Below, in pieces: positions 25,995 to 37,231 of a stretch of DNA of 62,499 nucleotides. Position numbers and translations under genes: made by a program. The first letter of the stretch is position 1; every line of letters starts with the position of its first letter. Origin of the DNA: Actinomadura sp. BRA 177 (GTDB lineage Bacteria; Actinomycetota; Actinomycetes; Streptosporangiales; Streptosporangiaceae). Under the pieces are notes generated by a model that saw only the letters and a program-made list of their open reading frames with translations, did no database searches and was not told the DNA's origin. The stretch spans positions 1-62,499 of the forward strand of contig NZ_JABXFD010000102.1 of the NCBI RefSeq assembly GCF_013372625.1, read 5' to 3'.

Positions 25995-28055
25995 TCAGCG
26001 GCGGCCGCGGCGCACTCTCAGGTAGTCGCTGACGACGTACTCGCCGAGCCGCTCGGCGTCCGGCGCGAAGACCCGGCCGCCGTTGCGCCGCGCGACCTCC
26101 TCCACGAACGACACGAGCCGCCGGTCGTCGGCCAGCATGAAGAAGTTCATGGTGGCGCCGCGCCGCGTCATCTTGTCGACCTCGGCGAGGGTGAGGACGA
26201 GCGTCTCGGTGGACGGCGGGTAGTCGAACAGCGAGCGGCCGTCCGGGCGCAGGTGCGCGGTCGGCTCCCCGTCGGTGACGACGAGCACGATCGGCTCGAA
26301 GTCGGGGTGCCGGTCCAGGTGCCGTCCGGCGATCATCAGCGCGTGGTGCAGGTTGGTGCCCTGCACCATGTCCCAGTCGAGCCCGGCCATCTCCTCGGGG
26401 TGCAGCGTGCGCGCGTAGTTGGAGAACCCGATGATCTCGATCGCGTCCTGCGGGAACTTGCTGGTCACGAGCGTGTGCAGGGCGAGCGTGGTCTGCTTGG
26501 CGACCGCCCACGTCCCGCGCAGCACCATCGAGTACGACAGGTCGACCAGCAGGCAGACGGCCGCGCCGGTGCGCCGCTCGGTCTCCTGCACCTCGAAGTC
26601 GTCCACGCCCAGTCTCACCGCGCCGCCCTGCCGCGGCACGCCGCGGTTGATCTGCACGACGTCGGCGGTGCTCGGCTCGACGACCTTCGCGAGCGACGGG
26701 CGCGCGACGAGGCCGGCGCCGTCCATGGCGCTGCGGCGGATCGCGTTGCTCACCGTCCGGACGACGTCGAGGGGCTGCTCGTCGCCGAACCGCCATTCCC
26801 GGCTGGCCCCGGTCAGCTCGCCGGCCTGGCCCGCGTCGCGCTGGTCGTGGTCGCCCTGCCGGCCGGACGTGAGCTGGGCGAACACCCGGCGCAGCGCGGT
26901 CTCGCCGAGCCGCCGCACCGCCTTCGGGGTCAGCTCCAGCTTGCCGCGGTTGCGGCGCAGGTAGCCCTGCCGCTCCAGCTCCTTCTCGATGCGGCGCAGC
27001 GCGTCGAGGTCGTCGACGGCCTGCCGGCCGAGCGCCCGCCGGACGGCCTTCTCGTCGATGTCGTCGAGCCGCGCGCCCGGGTAGTCCTGCCCGAGGGCCG
27101 CCTCCAGCTCGCTGAGGTCGGCCAGCTCCGCGAGCGCGGTGGTGGCGTCGCCCATGCCGAGCGGGTCGTCGCCGGTCATCTGCTCGGGCTGCCCCCAGCC
27201 GAGGTCGGGACGGCGGGACCGCAGCGCATCACCGAGCCGCGTCATCTCCATCGCGAGGCCTGCGTCCTGCATGGCCTGCTCCATCAGCCCGGCCAGCTCG
27301 GCGCGCTGCTCGGGGCTGAGCGAGGCGAGCAGCCGGTCCATCGCGGCGGCGCGGCGGGCGAGCGAGTCGACCAGTTCCTCCAGGTTCTGCGGATCGTCGG
27401 GGAACATGTCCCCGTACTGCTCCATGAACTGGTCGAAGTCGTCCTGGGTGTGCTCGCCGCGGGCGTCCCGCTCCAGCATCTCGTTGAGCGCGGCCATCAT
27501 GTCCTTGACCCGCTCCATGGCGGCCGGGTCCTGGTTCTCCAGCGCCTGCTTCATGCCCTGGAACTGCGCGTCCAGGACCTCGCGGCGCAGCAGGTCCTTC
27601 AGCTGCTCGAACGTGCGGCGGGCCGCGTCGGACCGCCAGTCGTAGTCCGACAGCCGGCGGATCGCCTGCGAGGTGTCGGACGGCAGCGTGTCCAGCTCGG
27701 CCTCGCGCAGCCGCGCGTCGTCGCTCGGGTCGGGGAACAGCTCGGCCCGCTCCTGCCCGATCGCCGTGTCGAGCAGCGCGCGCGCCTCCTCCAGCGTGCC
27801 GTCGAGGCGGCCCCGGTCGCGCAGCGCGCGGCGCCGCTCCCGCACCTGGCGCAGCATGTCGTCGAGGCCCCGTAGATTCAGGGGCCGGTTCCCTTCGTTC
27901 GGCAGCCCGCGCCGCAGCAGCTCGCGCAGCGCGTCGTCGGGGCGGGTGCCGTCCAGCACCGCGTCGCCCATCGCGTCGAGGGCGTCGCGGACGTCGTACG
28001 GCGGGGCGAGCGGGTCGGGCCCGTCCTCGTAGGCCCCGTAGCGATAGCGGCTCAT
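25995..28055 (-). CDS. VWA domain protein (CoxE/BchD-like partner of AAA ATPase)
   Basis: A 686-residue cytoplasmic protein. The first 430 residues are helical and charged with Gln/Glu-rich coiled coils. The C-terminal 200 hold a von Willebrand A domain with an intact MIDAS: DLSYSM, then Thr in GTNLHHA, and Asp in VVTDGEP. The pair with an upstream MoxR/ChlI-like AAA ATPase matches metal-chelatase or co-factor insertion machines such as CoxD/CoxE and RavA/ViaA. The metal or client is unknown. It follows the ATPase by 38 bp and precedes a membrane protein by 27 bp, so one operon is likely. Confidence 0.9.
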   Translation of the reverse strand: MSRYRYGAYEDGPDPLAPPYDVRDALDAMGDAVLDGTRPDDALRELLRRGLPNEGNRPLNLRGLDDMLRQVRERRRALRDRGRLDGTLEEARALLDTAIGQERAELFPDPSDDARLREAELDTLPSDTSQAIRRLSDYDWRSDAARRTFEQLKDLLRREVLDAQFQGMKQALENQDPAAMERVKDMMAALNEMLERDARGEHTQDDFDQFMEQYGDMFPDDPQNLEELVDSLARRAAAMDRLLASLSPEQRAELAGLMEQAMQDAGLAMEMTRLGDALRSRRPDLGWGQPEQMTGDDPLGMGDATTALAELADLSELEAALGQDYPGARLDDIDEKAVRRALGRQAVDDLDALRRIEKELERQGYLRRNRGKLELTPKAVRRLGETALRRVFAQLTSGRQGDHDQRDAGQAGELTGASREWRFGDEQPLDVVRTVSNAIRRSAMDGAGLVARPSLAKVVEPSTADVVQINRGVPRQGGAVRLGVDDFEVQETERRTGAAVCLLVDLSYSMVLRGTWAVAKQTTLALHTLVTSKFPQDAIEIIGFSNYARTLHPEEMAGLDWDMVQGTNLHHALMIAGRHLDRHPDFEPIVLVVTDGEPTAHLRPDGRSLFDYPPSTETLVLTLAEVDKMTRRGATMNFFMLADDRRLVSFVEEVARRNGGRVFAPDAERLGEYVVSDYLRVRRGRR

Positions 28056-28093
28056 CGAAGCTCCTTACGCGTGGAGACCTCAGATCCGGACGG

Positions 28094-29530
28094 TCAGGTC
28101 CGGTAGGTGGCCGTCCCGTCGGACCGTCCCTCGGCGGTGTCCTTGGACAGCCGCCGGGTGAGGAACAGCCCCTCCAGGGCGAACTCCAGCGCGGCCGCGG
28201 CCTGCCCGGGGGACTCCCCGCTCAGCCCGAGCCGTTCCATGATCTTGGCGAGGCCGGGGACCTGGCCGATGCGGCGCAGCAGCTCGTTCGCCGGGACCAG
28301 CTCGCCCGACTCGACGCGCTCGCCGGAGTCGAACTTGTCGAGCAGCCCGGTCAGGTCGGCGGGACCCAGCGTCCGCCGGTAGGTCTCGGCGATCGCGCGG
28401 CGCAGCAGGTGCTCCAGCACCTCCTGCTCGCGGCCCTCCTCGCTGACCTCGAACTCCACCTTGCCCATCAGCGACGGCACGACCGCGTGCAGGTCGCAGA
28501 CCCGCGCGACGGCGTGCTCCTCGCCGGTGAGCGCGGCGCGGCGCACCGCGCCCGCCGCGACGGTCTCCGCGCCCGCGAGCGCGAACCGCGCCGACACGCC
28601 GGACCGGGCGTCCACCGCCGTCGACTCCCGGACGAGCCGGGTGAACCGGCCGATCACCTCGATCAGGTGCTCGGGCACCTCGGCGGGCAGCCCGGCGAGG
28701 TCGGCGAAGTCGGACTCCTGCCGGATCAGCGCCAGCTCGGCGTCCAGTTCGAGCGGGTAGTGGGTGCGGATCTCCGCGCCGAAGCGGTCCTTCAGCGGGG
28801 TGATGATGCGGCCGCGGTTGGTGTAGTCCTCGGGGTTGGCGGACGCGACGAGCAGCACGTCCAGCGGCAGCCGCAGCGCGTAGCCGCGGATCTGCACGTC
28901 CCGCTCCTCCAGCACGTTCAGCAGCGAGACCTGGATGCGCTCGGCGAGGTCGGGCAGCTCGTTGATGGAGAAGACGCCGCGGTTGGTGCGCGGGACGAGC
29001 CCGAAGTGCACGGTCTCCGGGTCGCCGAGCGTGCGGCCCTCCGCCACCTTGATCGGGTCGACGTCGCCGATGAGGTCGCCGACGCTCGTGTCGGGGGTGG
29101 CGAGCTTCTCGCCGTACCGGTCGTCGCGGCGCAGCCACTCCACCGGCAGCCCGTCGCCCAGTTCGGCGGCGAGCCGGCGGCAGCGCACGCACACCGGCGC
29201 GTACGGGTGGTCGTTGATCTCGCAGCCGGCCACCACCGGGGTCCACTCGTCCAGCAGCCCGGCCAGGGTGCGGATCAGCCGCGTCTTGCCCTGGCCGCGC
29301 TCGCCCAGCAGCACCAGGTCGTGCCCGGCGAGCAGGGCGCGCTCCAGATGGGGGAGGACGGTGTCGTCGAACCCGAGGATGCCGGGGAAGCGCGGCTCGC
29401 CGGATCGCAGCCGGTCGAGCAGGTTGCGGCGGATCTCGGCCTTCACCGAAAGCTGGACGTGGCCGCTGTTGCGCAACTCGCCCAGTGTTGTCCCAGAGGG
29501 TGCCGTTTCACGGGGTGTCGATGGACGCAC
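28094..29530 (-). CDS. AAA ATPase (MoxR/magnesium-chelatase ChlI-like)
   Basis: About 478 residues. Walker A is LLGERGQGKTRLIR; a Cys-rich insert (CEINDHPYAPVCVRC) may bind zinc; Walker B is FSINELPDLAERIQ; sensor 1 is LLVASANPEDYTNRG; the sensor 2 region follows. The GVFSINELPDL and PLKDRFGAEIRTHYPL segments are ChlI/MoxR-like. It probably remodels a client with the VWA protein encoded next. GTG at 29530 is chosen since it gives a family-like N-terminus ending TTLGELRNSGH; TTG at 29476 is an alternative. No strong ribosome site is seen for either. First gene of the operon, divergent from the FIST gene. Confidence 0.88.
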   Translation of the reverse strand: MRPSTPRETAPSGTTLGELRNSGHVQLSVKAEIRRNLLDRLRSGEPRFPGILGFDDTVLPHLERALLAGHDLVLLGERGQGKTRLIRTLAGLLDEWTPVVAGCEINDHPYAPVCVRCRRLAAELGDGLPVEWLRRDDRYGEKLATPDTSVGDLIGDVDPIKVAEGRTLGDPETVHFGLVPRTNRGVFSINELPDLAERIQVSLLNVLEERDVQIRGYALRLPLDVLLVASANPEDYTNRGRIITPLKDRFGAEIRTHYPLELDAELALIRQESDFADLAGLPAEVPEHLIEVIGRFTRLVRESTAVDARSGVSARFALAGAETVAAGAVRRAALTGEEHAVARVCDLHAVVPSLMGKVEFEVSEEGREQEVLEHLLRRAIAETYRRTLGPADLTGLLDKFDSGERVESGELVPANELLRRIGQVPGLAKIMERLGLSGESPGQAAAALEFALEGLFLTRRLSKDTAEGRSDGTATYRT

Positions 29531-29686
29531 GCGACCGACACTACGTCGCCGTTCCGCGAAATCGCACCCTCGGCCCTCGGATTCGTCCGGTAGGCCGGAC
29601 TCGCCGATGTTTGGGTGGAGCGCTCCCGGCGGGGGAGACTGGAGGTGTGAACGGAGCCGGTGAACGCAGTGCGGGAGGTGGCGCCG

Positions 29687-30880
29687 ATGGCGCGTTTCGG
29701 TGATGGCCTGGCCCTCGGACCCGACCTGTCCAGCGCGGCCGCGTCGGCGGTCGAGCAGGCGCTCGCCCCGCTCAGCGCGGCGCCCGACCTGGTGTGCGTG
29801 TTCGTCACGGGCGACGACCCGGACGAGATCGAGGCGGCGGCCGTGGCCGCGGAGCGGGCGGCGGGGCCCGCGATGCTGCTCGGCTGCAGCGCGTCCGGGG
29901 TGATCGGCGCCGGGCGCGGGGTGGAGGAGCGCGGCGCGGTCAGCGCGTGGGCGGCGGTGCTGCCCGGCGCGCGGCTCGACGCGTTCCGGCTGGAGACCCT
30001 CAAGGCCGACGACCGCCTCGTCGTGGTCGGCATGCCGGAGGGGCAGGACGACGACGTGGTCGGCGTGCTGCTGGCCGACCCGTACAGCTTCCCCGTGGAC
30101 GCCTTCGTGGAGCGCTCCGACGAGGCGCTGCCCGGCCTGCCGCTCGTCGGCGGCCTCGCCGAGAGCAGCGGGCCAGGCGAAGAAGGGGTGCCCGGCGAGG
30201 CGGCGCGCGGTGAGGCGCGGCTGTTCGTCGGCGGCGAGGTCTACGGGGACGGCGCGGTCGGCGTCGTGATCGGCGGGCCGGTCGCCGCCGCCACGGTCGT
30301 CAGCCAGGGCGCCCGCCCGATCGGGCCCGACATGGTGGTGACGAAGGCCGAGGAGAACGTCCTCTACGAGCTGGCGGGCGTCCCCGCTCTGGAGAAGCTG
30401 GAGCAGATCGTCCTCGAACTGCCGGAGGACGAGCAGGAGCTCGCCGGGCGCGGGCTGCTCATCGGCGTCGCGATGGACGAGTACGCCGACGAGCACGAGC
30501 ACGGCGACTTCCTCGTCCGCGGGGTGGTGGGCGCCGACACCGACAGCGGCGCCATCGCGATCGGAGACGTCGTCGACGTGGGCCGCACCGTCCGGTTCCA
30601 GGTCCGGGACGCGGGCGCCGCCGAGGAGGACCTCGCCGCGCTGCTCGAACGGTTCGACCTGACGCCGGTCGAAGGCGCGCTGCTGTTCTCCTGCAACGGG
30701 CGCGGCCAGGCGATGTTCCCCGACTCCGACCACGACGCGAAGGTCCTCGACCGCGCGTTCGGCCCGGCCGGGGTGGGCGGGTTCTTCGCCGCCGGCGAGA
30801 TCGGCCCGGTGTCGGGACGCAACCACGTGCACGGCTTCACCGCGTCCATCCTCGCGTTCGGCCGCGGGGAGAGCTCTTGA
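29687..30880 (+). CDS. FIST domain signal-transduction protein
   Basis: A 397-residue soluble protein with the FIST N domain (residues about 25-230, with MLLGCSASGVIGAGRGVEE and SFPVDAFV) and FIST C domain (about 240-380, LFSCNGRGQAMFPDSDHDAKVL and GFFAAGEIGPVSGRNHVHGF). The conserved C-terminal Cys, Asn and Gly pattern is present. FIST proteins are predicted small-ligand sensors, perhaps of amino acids. ATG 29687 has GGGAGG 8 nt upstream. Its stop overlaps the ROK kinase start (TTGA), so translation is coupled. The link to a sugar kinase and threonine dehydratase hints at metabolite sensing; this is inference. Confidence 0.9.
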   Translation: MARFGDGLALGPDLSSAAASAVEQALAPLSAAPDLVCVFVTGDDPDEIEAAAVAAERAAGPAMLLGCSASGVIGAGRGVEERGAVSAWAAVLPGARLDAFRLETLKADDRLVVVGMPEGQDDDVVGVLLADPYSFPVDAFVERSDEALPGLPLVGGLAESSGPGEEGVPGEAARGEARLFVGGEVYGDGAVGVVIGGPVAAATVVSQGARPIGPDMVVTKAEENVLYELAGVPALEKLEQIVLELPEDEQELAGRGLLIGVAMDEYADEHEHGDFLVRGVVGADTDSGAIAIGDVVDVGRTVRFQVRDAGAAEEDLAALLERFDLTPVEGALLFSCNGRGQAMFPDSDHDAKVLDRAFGPAGVGGFFAAGEIGPVSGRNHVHGFTASILAFGRGESS

Positions 30881-31836
30881 GCGTCCTCGCCATCGACCCC
30901 GTCCTTGCCATCGACATAGGCGGGACGAAGCTCGCCGCCGCGATCGTCGAACCGGACGGCAGCGTCGCCGCCCACGACCGCGCCCCCACCCCGAACATGC
31001 CGGGCGTGGACGGCGAGGAGCTGTGGGGCGCGCTGGACGCGCTGCTCGCCAAACTGCTCGCCGACGCCGGCGACCCGCCGCTCGCGGGCGTCGGCGTCGG
31101 CTGCGGCGGGCCCATGACGTGGCCCGCCGCCGAGGTGTCCCCGCTGAACATCCCGGCGTGGCGCGGCTTCCCGCTGCGGGAGCGGCTCCGCGCCCGCCAT
31201 CCGGGCCTGCCCGTCCGCATCCACAACGACGCGATCTGCGTCGCGGTGGGGGAGCACTGGCTCGGCGCCGGACGCGGGCACGACAACGTCCTCGGCATGG
31301 TGGTGTCCACAGGTGTCGGCGGCGGCCTGATCCTCGGCGGCCACCTCGTCAACGGCGCCAGCGGCAACGCCGGGCACATCGGCCACGTCATCGTCGAGCC
31401 GGACGGGCCGCCGTGCGCCTGCGGGGGCCGCGGCTGCCTGGAGGCGATCGCGCGCGGTCCCGGACTGGTCGCGTGGGCGCAGCAGCAGGGCTGGCGGCCC
31501 CGCGGCAGCGACGTCACCGGCGTGGAACTGGCCGCCGACGCGCGCCGCGGCGACCCGGTCGCCGGATCGGCGATGCGGCGCGCCGGACGCGCCATCGGCC
31601 TCGCGATCGCGTCCGCCACCCACCTGTGCGACCTGGAGGTCGCCGCGATCGGCGGCGGTCTCTCCCAGGCCGGCCCGCTGCTGTTCGACCCGATGAACGA
31701 GGCGTTCCGGACGCACGCCCGGATGGACTTCGCGCGCCGCGCCCGGATCGTCCCGGCCGCGCTCGGCCAGACCGCCGGGCTCGTCGGCGCCGCCGCCCTG
31801 GTCTACGCGCAAGATCGCTACTGGAGTGCGGGCTGA
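30877..31836 (+). CDS. ROK family glucokinase-like sugar kinase
   Basis: A 319-residue sugar kinase. Phosphate 1 is AIDIGGTKLAAAIV, the substrate loop LNIPAWRGFPLRE with IHNDAICVAVGEHW, phosphate 2 MVVSTGVGGGLILGGHLVNGASG, and the ROK zinc site HIGHVIVEPDGPPCACGGRGCLE. No N-terminal winged helix, so it is an enzyme not a repressor. It phosphorylates glucose or a related hexose. The TTG start lies on the FIST stop (TTGA), with no separate ribosome site. Ends 25 bp before the threonine dehydratase ATG, in the same direction. Confidence 0.93.
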   Translation: MSVLAIDPVLAIDIGGTKLAAAIVEPDGSVAAHDRAPTPNMPGVDGEELWGALDALLAKLLADAGDPPLAGVGVGCGGPMTWPAAEVSPLNIPAWRGFPLRERLRARHPGLPVRIHNDAICVAVGEHWLGAGRGHDNVLGMVVSTGVGGGLILGGHLVNGASGNAGHIGHVIVEPDGPPCACGGRGCLEAIARGPGLVAWAQQQGWRPRGSDVTGVELAADARRGDPVAGSAMRRAGRAIGLAIASATHLCDLEVAAIGGGLSQAGPLLFDPMNEAFRTHARMDFARRARIVPAALGQTAGLVGAAALVYAQDRYWSAG

Positions 31837-31861
31837 GCGGGGCGGGTGCGAGGATCGGGGC

Positions 31862-33085
31862 ATGACCACCGTCAGCGTCACCGACGTCCGAGCTGCGCAA
31901 GACCTGCTCAGCGAGGTCGCCGTTCCCACCCCCCTGCTCCCGTCCCGGGTCCTGTCCGAGCAACTCGGCGGGCCCGTCCTGCTGAAATGCGAGAACCTGC
32001 AGCGCACCGGCTCGTTCAAGATCCGCGGCGCGTACGTGCGGATCGCCCGGCTCACCGGGGCCGAGCGGGCCGGCGGCGTCGTCGCCGCCAGCGCCGGCAA
32101 CCACGCGCAGGGCGTCGCGCTCGCCGCGTCCATGCTCGGCTGCAAGGCCACCGTGTTCATGCCGGTCGGCGCGCCCCTCCCCAAGATCGCCGCGACCCGC
32201 GGCTACGGCGCCGAGGTCGTGTTCCCCGGCCCGACCGTCGACGACTGCCTCATCGCCGCGCAGAAGTACGCCGGCGAGTGCGGCGCCGTGTTCATCCACC
32301 CGTTCGACCACCCCGACGTCGCCGCCGGGCAGGGCACGATCGGGCTGGAGATCATGGAGCAGTGCCCGGACGTCCGGACGATCGTGGCGCCGGTGGGCGG
32401 CGGCGGCCTGCTGTCCGGCATCGCCGCGGCGGCCAAGGGCGCGGTGAAGGAGACCGGCGGCCGGGACATCAAGATCCTCGGCGCGCAGGCCAAGCGCGCG
32501 GCCGCGTTCCCGCCCTCGCTGGCGGCCGGCCGGCCCGTCCAGATCGAGCTGGAGCCGACCATGGCGGACGGGATCGCCGTCGGCCGTCCCGGCGACCTCA
32601 CCTACGCCCTGTTCACCGAGCTGGTGGACGCCGTCGTGACCGTCACCGAGGAGTCCATCTCGCAGGCGCTGCTGCTCTGCCTCGAACGCGCCAAGCAGGT
32701 CGTCGAGCCCGCCGGCGCCGCCGGGATCGCGGCGCTGCTGGAGCACGCGTACGCGGTCGAGCCGCCCGTCGTGGTGCTGCTGTCCGGCGGCAACATCGAC
32801 CCGCTGCTGCTGTCGAAGGTGCTGCGGCACGGCCTCGCCGGCGCCGGGCGGTACCTCGTCGTCCGCTGCCGGCTGAAAGACCGTCCCGGCGCCCTGGTGA
32901 CCCTGCTGGGCGAGCTCGCCGAACTGGGCGTCAACGTGCTGGACGTGATGCACGAGCGCGTCGCCGCCCGCCTCCACGTCGAGGAGGCCGAGGTCCTCAT
33001 GCACCTGGAGACGCGAGGGGCCGACCACTCCGAAGACGTGATCGGCCGCCTGCGCGAGAAGGGCTACACCCTCACCCTGAGCTGA
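31862..33085 (+). CDS. ilvA: Threonine dehydratase with ACT domain
   Basis: A 407-residue PLP lyase turning threonine (or serine) to 2-oxobutanoate and ammonia. PLP Lys53 is in TGSFKIRGAYVRI. The Gly loop is VAPVGGGGLLSG; SAGNHAQGVALAA binds substrate. A single C-terminal ACT domain starts at YLVVRCRLKDRPGALVTLLGEL. Length and ACT type fit the TdcB-like/actinobacterial IlvA with feedback control. The ATG at 31862 follows GAGGATCGGGGC. Same strand and close to FIST and ROK, so it may belong to that operon. The convergent M1 peptidase gene ends 4 bp away. Confidence 0.94.
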   Translation: MTTVSVTDVRAAQDLLSEVAVPTPLLPSRVLSEQLGGPVLLKCENLQRTGSFKIRGAYVRIARLTGAERAGGVVAASAGNHAQGVALAASMLGCKATVFMPVGAPLPKIAATRGYGAEVVFPGPTVDDCLIAAQKYAGECGAVFIHPFDHPDVAAGQGTIGLEIMEQCPDVRTIVAPVGGGGLLSGIAAAAKGAVKETGGRDIKILGAQAKRAAAFPPSLAAGRPVQIELEPTMADGIAVGRPGDLTYALFTELVDAVVTVTEESISQALLLCLERAKQVVEPAGAAGIAALLEHAYAVEPPVVVLLSGGNIDPLLLSKVLRHGLAGAGRYLVVRCRLKDRPGALVTLLGELAELGVNVLDVMHERVAARLHVEEAEVLMHLETRGADHSEDVIGRLREKGYTLTLS

Positions 33086-33088
33086 GCG

Positions 33089-34513
33089 TCACAGGGACGG
33101 CTTGCCCGCCGAGTAGAGCCACGCCTTGGCCCACGCGTCCAGGTTCTCGTGGGAGAGGCGCTCGGCGAACCGGACGAAGTCCGCCGTGGAGGCGTTGCCG
33201 TACCGGTGGGCGGCGGGCCACGCCTTCAGCAGCCGGTAGAAGTCCCGGTCGCCGATGGTCGTGCGCAGCACGTGGATCGCCATCGCCCCGCGGTCGTAGA
33301 CGAGCCCGTCGAAGATGTGGTCGCGGCCCGGGTCGGCGACCTCGCCCTTCCACAGGCCGTCGCTCGCCGGGGTCGCGTACACGGCGTCGAAGCTCTTCTG
33401 GACGGGCGTGCCGTTCTCGTGCTCGGCCCACAGCCATTCCGAGTACGTCGCGAAGCCCTCGTTCAGCCAGATGTCGGACCACTTCGCCGGGGACACCGCG
33501 TCCCCGAACCACTGGTGGCCCAGCTCGTGCGCGAGGAGGCCGGCGCTCGGGATGCTGCCCGGCCGGCGGCCCAGGTCGTACACGGGACGTCCCTGCGTCT
33601 CCAGCGCGTACCCGACGCCGGCCTTGACGACGATCCCGCCCGTCGAGGTGAACGGGTAGCGGCCGTAGGTGGCCGCCTGGAAGTCGGTGACCTCGGCGGT
33701 CTGGTCGTGGAACGTCTTCGCGTCGTCCGGCTTGATGGCCATCGCCTGGTCGGTGGCGGTCAGGTTCGGGATGCCCGACCCCGTCCGCCCCTTCAGGACG
33801 TCGTACTTGCCGATCGCGACCATGGCGAGTTCGCTGGCCATCGGGTGGCGCACGTCCCAGCGGGTGGTCGTCCAGCCGTGCTTGGTCCGCGTGCCGCGCG
33901 GGTCGCCGTTGGCGAGCGTGGTGAGGTCCTTCGGCGCCGACAGCGTGAACGTGTACGTCGCCTTGTCGGTCGGGTGGTCGTTCACCGGGTAGACGGTCGC
34001 GGCGCCGAACGGCTGGTTGAGCATCACCGCGCCGTCCGCCGTCGGGATCCAGCCGGACGTGCCCAGCGTCGCGTCGTTGATCGTCGCGGGGACGCCCGAG
34101 TACGCGACCGTCACCGTGAAGTGCCGGTGCTTCCGCAGCCCCTTGCGCGGCGTGATGACCAGTTCCTGGGCGCCGGTCCGCGTGAAGGACGCCTGGTGCC
34201 CGTTCACCCGCAGCGACGAGATCTTCAGCGGGCCGAGGAAGTCGAGGTCGAACCGGGACAGGTTCTGCGTCGCCGTCGCCTTGATCCTGGTGACGGCCTG
34301 GATGCCCTTGGTGGCGGGGTCGTACTTCAGGCCGATGTCATAGTGGGCGACGTCGTAGCCGCCGTTGCCCATGTCGGGGAAGTAGGGGTCGCCCGCGCCG
34401 GGCGCGCCGGGGGTGAACCGCGCGGTGGCGGCGCCCGCGGGCGCGGCGGTCACCGCAAGGCTCGCGGCCACGCCCAGCGACACGGCGGCCAGGGCTCTCG
34501 GAGTTCTGCTCAT
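33089..34513 (-). CDS. Secreted M1 family metallopeptidase
   Basis: A 474-residue exported zinc aminopeptidase-like protein. The signal peptide runs MSRTPRALAA to about APAGAA. The N-terminal beta domain is residues 45-250. The catalytic domain has HELGHQWFGD (329-333 HExxH) with the third ligand Glu352 in WLNEGFATYSEW and Tyr in GLVYDRGAMAIHVL. The usual exopeptidase GAMEN is replaced by GYALETQGRP, a variant shared with its tandem paralogue. It lacks the long C-terminal helical domain of PepN. Probably a cell-surface peptidase. It lies downstream of its paralogue in the same direction. Confidence 0.93.
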   Translation of the reverse strand: MSRTPRALAAVSLGVAASLAVTAAPAGAATARFTPGAPGAGDPYFPDMGNGGYDVAHYDIGLKYDPATKGIQAVTRIKATATQNLSRFDLDFLGPLKISSLRVNGHQASFTRTGAQELVITPRKGLRKHRHFTVTVAYSGVPATINDATLGTSGWIPTADGAVMLNQPFGAATVYPVNDHPTDKATYTFTLSAPKDLTTLANGDPRGTRTKHGWTTTRWDVRHPMASELAMVAIGKYDVLKGRTGSGIPNLTATDQAMAIKPDDAKTFHDQTAEVTDFQAATYGRYPFTSTGGIVVKAGVGYALETQGRPVYDLGRRPGSIPSAGLLAHELGHQWFGDAVSPAKWSDIWLNEGFATYSEWLWAEHENGTPVQKSFDAVYATPASDGLWKGEVADPGRDHIFDGLVYDRGAMAIHVLRTTIGDRDFYRLLKAWPAAHRYGNASTADFVRFAERLSHENLDAWAKAWLYSAGKPSL

Positions 34514-34650
34514 CGACCTCGTCCTCGGATCCTCGGTAAGCCGTCACAACCGTGATCAAGACTTTCTCGCGATCCGGGGCCGTGCAAGCGCGATTTGGTC
34601 TCGAATTCGCTCGGCCGAGGCGATTTTGTGGCCGGATCCGGCATCCGCCC

Positions 34651-34688
34651 CACTACTTCGCTGGACGCCACTACTTCGCTGGACGCCA

Positions 34689-34704
<16 letters not shown>
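34651..34704. repeat. Three tandem 18-bp repeats at the M1 gene stop
   Basis: CACTACTTCGCTGGACGC is present at 34651-34668 and 34669-34686, and a third copy (last base G) at 34687-34704 contains the last codons and TAG of the second M1 gene. The repeat is thus a tandem copying of the gene end, each unit carrying the stop. Confidence 0.9.
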
Positions 34705-36257
<1,553 letters not shown>

Positions 36258-36323
36258 ATGCACGCGCCCAGCCTGCCCGTACCGGTGCCCGCCGGGCAAC
36301 TCAGCCGCCCGCAGGCGCGCTCG

Positions 36324-37154
36324 TCAGCGGAACTCGTACGGGTTGGGAAGGCCCGGGTGGGCCTTGACGACGACCGTGTGCGCCACCTTGCAGTGGAGGG
36401 CCTGCTTACGCGGGTCGAACAGGATCCACAGGATGTCGATGAAACCGATGCAGCCGCAGATGCCGCCGAGGACGCTGTAGAACGCCGAACGCCCCAGTGC
36501 CTGGCCGGTGCTGATCGCCTGCCCGTCCTCGTCCCGGACGACACGGATGCGCAGCAGCATCTTGCCGAGCGTCTGCCCCCACTTGGCGTGCATCAGCCAG
36601 AAGTAGAGGAACGCGACGATGACGCTGACGGCGTTCGTCCCGACCTGGGCGCCGTTGTAGAACGACGTGCCCGGCTCCGGATTGACGACCCGGTCCCAGT
36701 TGATGAACGGGATGGAGATCAGGCCCGCGACGATCCCCACGATGATGAGGTCGAGGATGCCGGCGCCGAGGCGCGCCCACCGGCTCGCGAGCTCGGCCTG
36801 CGGGGCGCCGTAGCCGCCCCCGCCGTACCCGGGCACGTTCCCGTACCCGGGCTGCCCGGCGTAGGGCGACTGCCCGTAGGACTGCTCGCCGTAGGGCTGC
36901 TGACCGCCGTACGGCTGCTGGCCTCCGTATCCGGGCTGGCCGCCGTAGGGCTGCTGGCCGCCGTACGGCTGCTCCCCGTACGGCTGTTGCCCGCCTTGGG
37001 GCTGCTGCTGCCCGGACTGCTGCTCGCCGTACCGGGGCAGGCCGCCGTACGGCCCGCCCTCGTACGGTCCCGGCCGTCCGGGCTCCTCGTGTCCATGCGG
37101 CCGGTTCTCCTCCGGCCCTTCCCCGGACGCGGGGTCTCTCGGCGGTTGCGTCAT
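36324..37154 (-). CDS. RDD family membrane protein with PYGGQQ repeats
   Basis: A 276-residue protein. The N-terminal 130 residues are low complexity, with many [11 protein letters not shown] units rich in Gly, Gln, Tyr and Pro. The C-terminal RDD domain ([20 protein letters not shown], then [15 protein letters not shown] and [17 protein letters not shown]) has three to four TM segments. RDD proteins are small transporters, some sodium/proton antiporters; here the function is unknown. The repeat tail is likely disordered. No clear ribosome site precedes the ATG at 37154. It is the second of two tandem RDD genes. Confidence 0.88.
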   Translation of the reverse strand: MTQPPRDPASGEGPEENRPHGHEEPGRPGPYEGGPYGGLPRYGEQQSGQQQPQGGQQPYGEQPYGGQQPYGGQPGYGGQQPYGGQQPYGEQSYGQSPYAGQPGYGNVPGYGGGGYGAPQAELASRWARLGAGILDLIIVGIVAGLISIPFINWDRVVNPEPGTSFYNGAQVGTNAVSVIVAFLYFWLMHAKWGQTLGKMLLRIRVVRDEDGQAISTGQALGRSAFYSVLGGICGCIGFIDILWILFDPRKQALHCKVAHTVVVKAHPGLPNPYEFR

Positions 37155-37231
37155 GTCGTCAGCGTGGCCGCGCCACCGCCGTCCAAACATCGCCGCGTCC
37201 GGGAGTGCCCGAAATGTTCGCCTGCCGGTGA

